A DNA stretch of 64,000 bases from an uncultured delta proteobacterium (GTDB lineage Bacteria > Myxococcota_A > Polyangia > Polyangiales > Polyangiaceae): positions 1 to 64,000 of the forward strand of contig CAITIQ010000373.1 of NCBI GenBank assembly GCA_903892415.1. Reading direction: 5' to 3'. Positions 1-5,644 of this stretch are shown in pieces. The notes under the pieces were generated by a model. The model was not told the DNA's origin and ran no database searches. It saw only the letters and a program-made list of their open reading frames with translations. Made by a program: the position numbers and the translations under genes. Within the stretch, counting starts at the first letter, position 1. Each line of letters starts with the position of its first letter.

Positions 1-387
1 GATGAGCACCAAGTCACCAGCGGCGATGGCCCCGAGGGTCGGGCTCGTCAGGTCCGCAATGTTGGATACGCTGAGGCTCGTTGCTCCAGCCGCCACGTTC
101 GCCGAGAGCACGGCGTACTGATTGAGGATGGTATTGGCGGCCGTAACGGTCAGTGCGCCATCCGTTCCGACGAGCTCTGAGGCCACGCTCTCAACGACCT
201 CTTCACTTTGTCCAGACTCGGCCGAGGAGCCCTCCCCACCTTCTTCGGACTCACTGCAACCAGTAATGCCGCCAATGGCTGCAATGGCGAGCCCAGCCAG
301 ACCGCCACGCAACCAACGCGCAAGTCTCCTTCGAGGAAGCAGAGGAGGGTTGCAATGAGCTTGGGCCAAGAAGGAACCGTCAATCAT
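1..387 (-). CDS. Partial surface lipoprotein, truncated by the window edge
   Basis: 129 codons are open to the left edge, so the C-terminus lies outside the window. The ATG at 387 has a GAGG Shine-Dalgarno five bases upstream. The N-terminus has an Arg-rich stretch, a hydrophobic core and a lipobox ending ITGC, then an acidic Gly/Ser/Glu linker. The mature part contains a stretch in which a run with NTILNQYAVL is followed by a VAAGATSLSV-type segment and GDLVLI. I associate this layout with large myxobacterial cell-surface proteins; that link is from memory. Predicted to be anchored in the envelope. The exact role is unknown. Confidence 0.75.
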   Translation of the reverse strand, partial: MIDGSFLAQAHCNPPLLPRRRLARWLRGGLAGLAIAAIGGITGCSESEEGGEGSSAESGQSEEVVESVASELVGTDGALTVTAANTILNQYAVLSANVAAGATSLSVSNIADLTSPTLGAIAAGDLVLI

Positions 388-420
388 ATAACCTCGTAAA
401 AAATATAACGCCCCAAGGTA

Positions 421-708
421 TCACGGTGCCGTGCCGCTCGAAACCTCCAGTTGTGCAACAACGAGGTGCCATGCCTCCATTGGGGTAAGGCGCTGTTGCG
501 AATTAGAACTCAATGCAGCCTTGCTGCCGCTGCGTTTCAGAGTGCAAGACGGTGTACACGCGCGAGGCTTGTGGGTTGTCGCGCTCCAGTCGGCTACATC
601 GGCCTCGCGTGTCGCCACGGACAAGAAGGTAGCTACAGCGAGGAGAATGGCGTTCAGCCGAGCGTGCCAAAGCGTGTCTCCGTCCGACCGGCTTTGACCT
701 GCCCGCAC
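421..708 (-). CDS. Possible small protein downstream of the sirtuin
   Basis: A 95-residue frame opening with GTG two bases after the sirtuin stop, so it could be translated from the same mRNA. It has a hydrophobic segment near residues 18-32 that could be a signal or membrane helix, followed by a polar tail with two Cys. No family is recognised and no clear ribosome site is visible. If it is not a gene, the roughly 320 bases between 388 and 710 contain nothing else I can support. Confidence 0.3.
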   Translation of the reverse strand: MRAGQSRSDGDTLWHARLNAILLAVATFLSVATREADVADWSATTHKPRACTPSCTLKRSGSKAALSSNSQQRLTPMEAWHLVVAQLEVSSGTAP

Positions 709-710
709 GT

Positions 711-1442
711 TTACGTTGTGGCGAGCAGAACTGGTAGCAGCTCCTCAGCCCGGCCCAGGTATTCTTCGTCAAACGCAGGATGGCGTGGTCGCATCGGCTC
801 GAGGTTTACAAGTACCGTCCTGGCGCGGGCGAATTCGGCAGAGCGTACGAAGTTTGACGCTGGAGAAACGGTGCCTGAGGTACCAATGGCGATAAGGAGG
901 TCACACTCACGCAGGGCTCTTTTTACTGTCCATTCCGAGTGCGCCGGGATCATCTCCCCGAACATGACGACGTCAGGCCGAAGGATAGCGTTGCAGCGAG
1001 GGCACGTAGGGACTCCATTCGTATGGGGCGAATCGTCTTCGTATGCTTCGAGCTCGCAAGCTGTATTGGAGCATCGCGTTCGAAAGGCGGAGCCATGGAG
1101 CTCGACGACGTCCTGGCTTCCCGCGCGTTGATGCAGGCCGTCGATGTTCTGTGTAACCAAACAGAGCTGAGCGCCCGCCGGCAGGGATGACTGGACCTTC
1201 GCGAGCGCGAGATGACCGTCGTTCGGTTGCGCGGCCCTTGCCTGTACGCGGACAGGTCCGAAGAGCCGCCACACTTCAGCTGGTCGCTCCGCGAGCGCCT
1301 GGGGCGTTGCAAGATCGGCAATGCCCGCCTCCTCCCAAAGTCCGCCTGGCCCGCGATAGGGGCGAAGTCCTGAGGCTACCGATATGCCAGCACCTGTCAG
1401 CACGACGATACGGCGGTACTTCTGTAGGCCAAGCGGCTTCAT
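711..1442 (-). CDS. Sir2-family NAD-dependent protein deacylase
   Basis: A 243-residue sirtuin, the usual bacterial CobB length. Visible motifs are GAGIS (17-21), TQNID (97-101), the catalytic His in ELHG (His116), a four-Cys zinc site (Cys124, 129, 147, 150) and GTSG in the second half of the Rossmann fold. The family removes acyl groups from protein lysines using NAD and releases nicotinamide and O-acyl-ADP-ribose. The position where class III desuccinylases carry Tyr in a Y-x-x-R pair looks like Phe61-x-x-x-Arg65, so acyl preference cannot be assigned. It is one of a run of minus-strand accessory genes. Confidence 0.9.
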   Translation of the reverse strand: MKPLGLQKYRRIVVLTGAGISVASGLRPYRGPGGLWEEAGIADLATPQALAERPAEVWRLFGPVRVQARAAQPNDGHLALAKVQSSLPAGAQLCLVTQNIDGLHQRAGSQDVVELHGSAFRTRCSNTACELEAYEDDSPHTNGVPTCPRCNAILRPDVVMFGEMIPAHSEWTVKRALRECDLLIAIGTSGTVSPASNFVRSAEFARARTVLVNLEPMRPRHPAFDEEYLGRAEELLPVLLATT

Positions 1443-1498
1443 TGCGGTGCATTATCGAACATACGGGCGTTCTAAGGAAGGGCGCGAAGTGCCAATGA

Positions 1499-1505
1499 GT
1501 CTAGC
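1499..1505 (-). other. Cassette-boundary-like motif GCTAGAC
   Basis: Reads GCTAGAC on the gene strand in the gap before the sirtuin. It differs by one base from the GTTRRRY core of integron attC sites. It is listed because similar heptamers recur in most gaps of this block (2252, 2447, 3084, 4573, 5011). Alone it has no weight. Confidence 0.2.
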
Positions 1506-1556
1506 TCGCCAATCCAGTAGCTCTGTTTGTGGTGCAGGGCCTCGAAGCCCGCTAGC

Positions 1557-1572
1557 GCGCGGCTGGCCGCGC
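1557..1572. other. GC-rich hairpin between GyrB-like gene and sirtuin
   Basis: GCGCGGC and GCCGCGC are separated by two bases, giving a tight stem in the 188-base gap after the GyrB-like gene. There is no T-run, so it is not a classical intrinsic terminator. The rest of the gap (1443-1630) shows no gene with a start codon. Confidence 0.35.
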
Positions 1573-1630
1573 ACCGAGAAGCTTCAAGCCTAATGGCGTT
1601 TGGCTCGGGGCGCCAACGGGGCGACGGCTG

Positions 1631-2245
1631 TTACCAAGGGGGGATTGAGACTTCCAAGTTGGGGATCGCTTGCGCACGCCGAACTAGCTCCTCACGAACG
1701 AGGGCATTGTGGAAGGTGCTGTTCCCCGGAAGTACCTCAGGGTCGAGTTCGAAAGCCATTCTCGTGTAGTCGGGGCCAGGCGCAGAGACAGGAGCCTCTT
1801 GCGAGACCAGTGTGCCCCGAGAGAACACGAAGGAGGCCGCTCGTCCCGCATGAGATACCTCCAGGCGAACGAAAGCACAGCAGCCGTTCAATACCGCCAA
1901 TCCGAGTTCGCAGAAATTCGAACCAACGTCTATGTGCTTCTTTCGATTCGAGCAGCCGGCCTGGAGCACGAGGAATACGAGCGCCACGTAGGAACGCGTG
2001 GCAGGGTCGATGTCGAGAGGCATGCCCGCGTCGTAGGAAACACGCGCTTGATGGGCTGTGGTCCCGTCGAGCGATAGGTTGACCTTTCGTCCGCCGACGG
2101 CCTCGTCCACTGCGTGGCACATCGCTTGAGCCAGGAGACGCGCCGGAAGCGATGGGTCAGCAAGGTTGCCGAGATACAGGCTCGGGCGCTGTCGAACAGC
2201 CTCTAGGCCCTCAAGGGCGAAGATTGTGCTTTCGTCGTAGGTCAT
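1631..2245 (-). CDS. Stand-alone GyrB/ParE-like GHKL domain, predicted catalytically dead
   Basis: 204 residues that line up with only the N-terminal ATPase domain of type II topoisomerase B subunits. LEGLEAVRQRPSLYLG (11-26) matches the GyrB signature LEGLEAVRKRPGMYIG, and AVDEA (45-49) matches the segment after the ATP-binding helix. The catalytic Glu position is Gln40, the Mg-binding Asn position is His44, the DDGRGIP loop has become YDAGMP (71-76), and the Gly-rich ATP lid near 104-117 has lost most glycines. Transducer, TOPRIM and tail domains are absent. Binding and hydrolysis of ATP are therefore unlikely. It might be a decoy or regulator of gyrase, or a decaying cassette gene; neither is shown. 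Confidence 0.75.
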   Translation of the reverse strand: MTYDESTIFALEGLEAVRQRPSLYLGNLADPSLPARLLAQAMCHAVDEAVGGRKVNLSLDGTTAHQARVSYDAGMPLDIDPATRSYVALVFLVLQAGCSNRKKHIDVGSNFCELGLAVLNGCCAFVRLEVSHAGRAASFVFSRGTLVSQEAPVSAPGPDYTRMAFELDPEVLPGNSTFHNALVREELVRRAQAIPNLEVSIPPW

Positions 2246-2251
2246 AGCGTT

Positions 2252-2258
2252 GCCTAGC
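2252..2258 (-). other. Cassette-boundary-like motif GCTAGGC
   Basis: GCTAGGC on the gene strand, just upstream of the GyrB-like start and overlapping the TAG stop of the preceding fragment. One base from the GTTAGGC form seen at 4573. Only meaningful as part of the recurring pattern. Confidence 0.2.
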
Positions 2259-2433
2259 TTAGCCCGGTCCGCACGCTTCGCGGTGACCGCTCACGAGCCT
2301 CGAGGCCCAGCAGTGACGAGGGATCAATGTGGTCAGCGAGTCGGATCTCGGACATTTGGCCGCCCCAGAAGTCGTCCTCGGTGCTCTTGCGAGTGGAGGA
2401 AACAAGGGCGATGGGAGCGACGGTGCAAGTCAT
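2254..2433 (-). pseudogene. N-terminal fragment of a TrmO/UPF0066-like protein
   Basis: A 59-codon frame from ATG at 2433 to TAG at 2254. The first ~43 residues resemble the start of the TrmO (TsaA/YaeB) family: a VAPIALVSS strand, then DDFWGG, SEIRL and LLGLE, where complete members continue with FSH and the SAM-binding body. After LLGLE the similarity stops and an Arg/Ser-rich tail of about 14 residues runs to the stop. Complete TrmO proteins methylate the t6A base at tRNA position 37. This copy lacks the SAM site and is most likely a truncated remnant. The family match is from memory of conserved positions. Confidence 0.55.
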
Positions 2434-2446
2434 ACGATTGGCCTCG

Positions 2447-2453
2447 GGTTAAC
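2447..2453 (-). other. Cassette-boundary-like motif GTTAACC
   Basis: Reads GTTAACC on the gene strand, 13 bases before the ATG of the TrmO-like fragment, inside a longer segment GTTAGTACGTTAACC. A near-identical segment occurs at 4573-4590. It does not strictly fit GTTRRRY. Confidence 0.25.
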
Positions 2454-2473
2454 GTACTAACGTTCCGCGACGG

Positions 2474-2512
2474 AGCGAGTGTGAACGAAGCGAATCTTCG
2501 TTCACGCTCGCT
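2474..2512. repeat. Long perfect-but-one hairpin after the RibD-like gene
   Basis: 17-base arms (2474-2490 and 2496-2512) pair with a single G-T or A-C position and a 5-base loop CGAAT. It starts six bases after the RibD-like stop. It could be a terminator or mRNA 3' stabiliser, although no T-run follows. With its weaker outer pairing (CGAACTAA against TTAGTACG) it also has the extended imperfect-palindrome shape of an integron attC site. Confidence 0.6.
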
Positions 2513-2517
2513 AAGGA

Positions 2518-3075
2518 TTAGTTCGCCCGCCGGTAGTGCATTGCGACCGCGCCGCTGCGTAGCGACTTGGCCGAGACCAGCTCGAGTCTTCGCGTATTAG
2601 GTAATCCGCCCTGATACAGCGTTGGGCCGTGGCCGACGATCCTGGGGTGGACGAGGAACTTGTACTCGTCAATCAGCTCCAGGCGGTCCAGCTCGTTCGC
2701 GAGCTTGCCGCTGCCGAGTAATATCCCGCCCGGCGTCGCGTCTTTCAGCTGCTGCACGCCGGTAAGTAGGTCGCCGGCGAGGTGGTGGCTATTGGTCCAC
2801 GGAAAGTTCTTTCGCGTCGAAGACACTACATACTTGGGCTTGGCCTCGAGCTTGACCGCCCAATCCCGCAGCGCTTGCGGCGCATCCACCTTGCCGCTGG
2901 CAACCGCTGGCCAGTAGCCTTCCATCATCTCGTAGGTGACGCGCCCCCACAGCATCGCTCCACCCTCGTCCATGAGGTGCGTAATGAACGCGTGTGTCTC
3001 GTCGTCGGCGATGCCCTCCTGGTGGTCGATGCAACCGTCGAGGGTGACATTGAGGCTGAAGGTCAAGAGTCCCAT
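2518..3075 (-). CDS. Dihydrofolate reductase-like (RibD C-terminal domain) protein
   Basis: 185 residues with the RibD_C fold signature: an N-terminal strand followed by SLDG-type VTLDGCID, a LWGRVTYE motif, GGILLGSGKLANELD for nucleotide binding, and a C-terminal LVHPRIVGHGPTLYQGG. Family members are NADPH-dependent reductases of pterin or pyrimidine substrates, or act on unknown small molecules. Genes of this type are frequent accessory and cassette cargo. The ATG lies 9 bases after a GTTAGAC motif. No operon partner is evident. Confidence 0.85.
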   Translation of the reverse strand: MGLLTFSLNVTLDGCIDHQEGIADDETHAFITHLMDEGGAMLWGRVTYEMMEGYWPAVASGKVDAPQALRDWAVKLEAKPKYVVSSTRKNFPWTNSHHLAGDLLTGVQQLKDATPGGILLGSGKLANELDRLELIDEYKFLVHPRIVGHGPTLYQGGLPNTRRLELVSAKSLRSGAVAMHYRRAN

Positions 3076-3083
3076 GGCGGAGA

Positions 3084-3120
3084 GTCTAACCCGGCTGCGA
3101 TGCCTACTTAGGCATAACGC
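3084..3120 (-). other. Cassette-boundary-like segment with GTTAGAC and a small hairpin
   Basis: On the gene strand the segment contains GCGTTATGCC, then a 7-base hairpin ATGCCTA/TAGGCAT (3100-3115, 2-base loop), and ends in GTTAGAC (3084-3090), a full match to GTTRRRY. It sits immediately before the RibD-like gene, where an attC end would lie. No matching RYYYAAC partner was identified. Confidence 0.35.
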
Positions 3121-3192
3121 TCTTTCCCAGGGCCTTATACCAGCGGATCGTCCCCAGCATTCAGCGGCTGCGGAGCGGCAAGCAGCGCGAAC

Positions 3193-3603
3193 TCAGCCCG
3201 CACTTCGCCCTAGCACCCAGCCCAAGGAGAAGACGTACCGGCTGCCGCCAACGACCCTGGTAACGCTGTGCTCGCAGGCGTCGGGGCGGAATAGCTTAAT
3301 GCGCTTGGTGGCGAAGATAGGCGTCGCGCAGATGAACTCGCCGCCTGACTTGGGCGACTTGAGAACGACGTTGAGCCTGTAGTGTCTGCCCGATCGGACT
3401 GGGTCGGTGTGGGGCGGAATGGCAGAACCTTCTGGGTACCGAATTAGGTAGCTATCGAAGGGCAGCGGCCATGTCGCGGTAGCAAGGAGCATCTTGTCGT
3501 AGCCCGTGCCCTGCCGGCCGTATTGCCAACGAAATGCAAGAGCCGCGTAGCTTCGGGCTTGTGCAAACAGGCTCATTGGACCGGCCACGCATCGGTGAGC
3601 CAT
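3193..3603 (-). CDS. 2OG-Fe(II) oxygenase-like protein
   Basis: 136 residues. The core shows the metal triad of the 2-oxoglutarate/Fe(II) dioxygenase fold: an HTD motif (His-x-Asp) in the PPHTDP segment and a distal His in ACEHSV about 45 residues later, followed by an Arg in VTRVVGGSRY that could bind 2-oxoglutarate. The family hydroxylates protein or small-molecule substrates. Its start overlaps the end of the upstream gene by about 30 bases, so the two are probably co-translated. The substrate is unknown. Confidence 0.7.
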   Translation of the reverse strand: MAHRCVAGPMSLFAQARSYAALAFRWQYGRQGTGYDKMLLATATWPLPFDSYLIRYPEGSAIPPHTDPVRSGRHYRLNVVLKSPKSGGEFICATPIFATKRIKLFRPDACEHSVTRVVGGSRYVFSLGWVLGRSAG

Positions 3604-4124
3604 GCGATAACGAGGCTCGCGTGGGAGAGTGGGCGGGAGAGGTCGTCGACGCAGCCATTGGTCTCGTAGTCGAGAAGGACGACAGGACCTCGGTCTGCCA
3701 AGGAACGCAGCTGTTGGAGTTCTCTCGTGAGACGGTGCTCGAGCACGAACCGGTAAGCCGGAAGGTAGATCGCGAACCGCGCATCAAGGTAAGAGAGAAG
3801 GTCCGGGCCGGTTACGCCTGCCCGATGACCACGGACCGGACCGAACTTGCGGGTGGTGCGTTTGAGACCAGACATGGACGCGATGGTGAAACGCGTGGTG
3901 TCGACATCTGCGTGCTCAAAGACCTTCAAGCCCTGCCAGATGCCCTCGACCGATTGCGCCGTCCCGGCCGACATCGGAATTGGAATCCCCCCATGCGCAA
4001 AGAAGGGGCTAAATCGAACCCAAGGCTCCTCCCCGCGCGACGTAACGTCGATCACCGTCGCGCCCGGATACGCTCGTGCGAGTGTGCTGGCTGACTTGCG
4101 TCGACTATCGAGGAAGTAGGGCAT
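3573..4124 (-). CDS. Conserved protein of unknown function, paired with the oxygenase
   Basis: 183 residues, soluble, with no signal or membrane segment. The middle has FSPFFAHGGIPIP and the C-terminal half has VVLLDYETNGCVDDLSRPLS. I believe this belongs to a conserved bacterial DUF but cannot name it with certainty. It overlaps the oxygenase gene downstream and the hypothetical gene upstream, so 4566-3193 reads as one three-gene unit. Confidence 0.65.
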   Translation of the reverse strand: MPYFLDSRRKSASTLARAYPGATVIDVTSRGEEPWVRFSPFFAHGGIPIPMSAGTAQSVEGIWQGLKVFEHADVDTTRFTIASMSGLKRTTRKFGPVRGHRAGVTGPDLLSYLDARFAIYLPAYRFVLEHRLTRELQQLRSLADRGPVVLLDYETNGCVDDLSRPLSHASLVIAWLTDAWPVQ

Positions 4125-4566
4125 TGGTCTCGAGCCAACCGGAGCTTACGTCGTCGAGCAGGGGATAGTCTTCGGGCTTTACGTCGAAGCAACGCTCCCA
4201 GTCGAAGCGCGAACCAAATCCGAGTTCGTGCATGCGCGCAAAGTGCTCATCGGTCGGCTCAAGCTGGGAGTCCGAGAAGTCCTCTGGCCAAAGGAAGGAC
4301 GCGACCGACTCCAGCCAGGAGAAGGGTGGGTTCCAGCGGCGTAGGTAGGCGACCCGATCGTCAATTGACCACGTCAGCCCCACTGCCCAGGCATTGAATA
4401 GATACTCGTGGTCCTCGCCAGTGCCCATGCGCCAATAAATGGACATTGGATGAATGCGCGGCGCGTATGCCCAGAGCGGGGGCACCTCGCCGTATTGCGC
4501 AATGAACGTAGCGATGCGTGGACCGTAGATTTCTGCGTCGGCCGTAGAGTGTGAGTCAGAAGTCAT
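4105..4566 (-). CDS. Hypothetical soluble protein, aromatic-rich
   Basis: 153 residues, acidic and rich in Trp/Tyr/Phe (PPLWAYAPRIHPMSIYWRM, WSIDDRVAYLRRWNPPFSW). No signal peptide or known domain is recognised. The start lies ten bases after a GTTAGGC motif, and the 3' end overlaps the next gene by 20 bases. Reading-frame character supports a real gene; function unknown. Confidence 0.65.
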   Translation of the reverse strand: MTSDSHSTADAEIYGPRIATFIAQYGEVPPLWAYAPRIHPMSIYWRMGTGEDHEYLFNAWAVGLTWSIDDRVAYLRRWNPPFSWLESVASFLWPEDFSDSQLEPTDEHFARMHELGFGSRFDWERCFDVKPEDYPLLDDVSSGWLETNALLPR

Positions 4567-4572
4567 TCGTCC

Positions 4573-4597
4573 GCCTAACGTACTCTAACGTCTCGCT
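4573..4597 (-). other. Cassette-boundary-like segment ending GTTAGGC
   Basis: On the gene strand it reads GACGTTAGAGTACGTTAGGC. GTTAGGC (4573-4579) is a full match to the attC GTTRRRY core, and the segment nearly duplicates the one at 2447-2465. It directly precedes the start at 4566. The opposite half of an attC site would have to lie inside the upstream gene and was not found. Confidence 0.35.
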
Positions 4598-4898
4598 AGT
4601 CCTGGACCGCGGTCAAACGGCCGAAGATCGCACTCGCGGAGATCCAGCCGTTGATGCCGCCGCGGTTGTTCCCAATCTGATACCTGCCGGAGTCGATGGC
4701 CTTAATGATATGGAGATACTGCGTCCCGTTGACGACGCACAGGACGACGTCGCCAATGGCGAGCGAAGCGGGCAGCACCGGTTCTACCGTGCAGAGCTGA
4801 CCTGAGTTGATTCGGGGGCGCATCGAGTGGCCCAGGGGTCGAAATACTGCTGTTTCACCGGTGCGAAGTCTTGCGATGTGTGGTGTGGCCCAGCCCAT
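4596..4898 (-). CDS. Stand-alone S24/S26-type peptidase-fold protein
   Basis: 100 residues covering only a LexA/signal-peptidase-like catalytic fold. GHSMRPRI (23-30) matches the nucleophile Ser motif (G-x-SM-x-P), GDVVL follows as the expected strand, and the Lys in LHIIKAI fits the general base of the Ser-Lys dyad. There is no DNA-binding domain, signal anchor or membrane helix, so it is neither a typical LexA nor a leader peptidase. It might process a cytoplasmic partner. The ATG is the first in frame. Confidence 0.65.
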   Translation of the reverse strand: MGWATPHIARLRTGETAVFRPLGHSMRPRINSGQLCTVEPVLPASLAIGDVVLCVVNGTQYLHIIKAIDSGRYQIGNNRGGINGWISASAIFGRLTAVQD

Positions 4899-4995
4899 GC
4901 CGCGCAGAGACGCGTGAGAAGGCGCGAGCTGACCGTGGCTGCTACTTTATTGAACACGAAGCAGAAGTGCCTCGCCCGCTCGGGATCATAGCAAA

Positions 4996-5008
4996 ACAGC
5001 GTAGCTGT
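4996..5008 (-). terminator. Weak intrinsic terminator-like hairpin
   Basis: On the minus strand ACAGC and GCTGT with a 3-base loop are followed by TTTTG, just after the TAG stop of the small gene ending at 5013. The stem is only five pairs. Confidence 0.35.
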
Positions 5009-5010
5009 CT

Positions 5011-5017
5011 GCCTAGC
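5011..5017 (-). other. Cassette-boundary-like motif GCTAGGC
   Basis: GCTAGGC on the gene strand, including the TAG stop of the 5013-5264 gene and lying upstream of the S24-like gene. It is the same sequence as at 2252-2258. Confidence 0.2.
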
Positions 5018-5264
5018 GTGTTGGCGTTAGAACCTCGCTGCCTACTACAGCGCCTGGTTCGTCCGCGACCTCTAGCTGCCCCGCGAACCAATACGGCTCG
5101 AAAGCCGGACGTGCGGAGGTCTCGATCACGAACACAAACTGCTGCCGGTGCCAATGCCACTCGGACCGCAGCACCCGGCGGACTCGGTCTGGGCGAGCGA
5201 CCAGCCGAACCATCGTACCGGCGGTAAACCGTGGGTCGGGGCTATCCGTCGAAGATTGAGGCAC
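5013..5264 (-). CDS. Small conserved-type protein, unknown function
   Basis: About 83 residues from GTG at 5264 (alternatively ATG at 5213). The core reads FTAGTMVRLVARPDRVRRVL then EWHWHRQQFVFVIET, ending FEPYWFAGQLE. That is a strand-rich small beta-barrel pattern typical of proteins that start with a G-x-x-V loop and end with a Y/W-F...L segment. No enzyme motif is seen. The frame remains open further upstream to 5417, so the start is uncertain. Confidence 0.45.
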   Translation of the reverse strand: MPQSSTDSPDPRFTAGTMVRLVARPDRVRRVLRSEWHWHRQQFVFVIETSARPAFEPYWFAGQLEVADEPGAVVGSEVLTPTR

Positions 5265-5452
5265 GCAGCGTCGCGACTCGATCACTGGGAATTGTCGCCA
5301 CCACACACCGAAGCCCTCCGCGGAAGAACGTATCGGTGTTTCGCGGCAGGTGCGAGAGGGAGGCTGCGAGCGAGGCGAGCTGCCGAGCGCGCGGGGCATT
5401 GGGTCGCGACCGTCCACTCCGGTTCGCTACGCGAAGCATGTATTCTGCAAGC

Positions 5453-5619
5453 ATGGTGCGTCCCGGCTACTTGTCATTCCTCTCCTTGTTTGCGCTGGTC
5501 GCGACAGCCTGCTCTGACGACGTTGCGCCCGCGGGCGGTGGTGGCGCTGGCGGGCAGGGCCGGCCTCGTTCGTGATCCCGCAGAGCGCGACGTGCGATCC
5601 GGCGGCATCGCCCAACTGA
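5453..5619 (+). pseudogene. Broken lipoprotein gene (frameshift, truncated)
   Basis: ATG at 5453 opens a clean lipoprotein signal ending LVATAC, then SDDVAPAGGGGAGGQG, the Gly-rich linker seen in many lipoproteins of this window. The frame then hits TGA at 5573. A +2 shift inside the Gly-rich part restores a plausible tail, ASFVIPQSATCDPAASPN, ending at TGA 5617-5619. The remnant is far shorter than comparable lipoproteins, so it is probably a decaying gene rather than a functional short one. Confidence 0.5.
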
Positions 5620-5644
5620 GGAGTGCCACGCGCCTTTCCGTTCT

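Noticed and set aside
451..1131. A 226-codon plus-strand frame
   Set aside because: Covers the sirtuin gene in antisense and shows no domain.
1455..1630. An open minus-strand stretch after the GyrB-like stop
   Set aside because: It is protein-like near its end but has no start codon, and GC-rich DNA gives such frames by chance.
4871..5227. Plus-strand frame over the small gene at 5013-5264
   Set aside because: Arg/Pro-rich and antisense to a frame with better protein character.
5573..5575. TGA in the short lipoprotein as a selenocysteine codon
   Set aside because: No Cys or redox motif adjoins it and the downstream frame is not protein-like; a frameshift explains it better.
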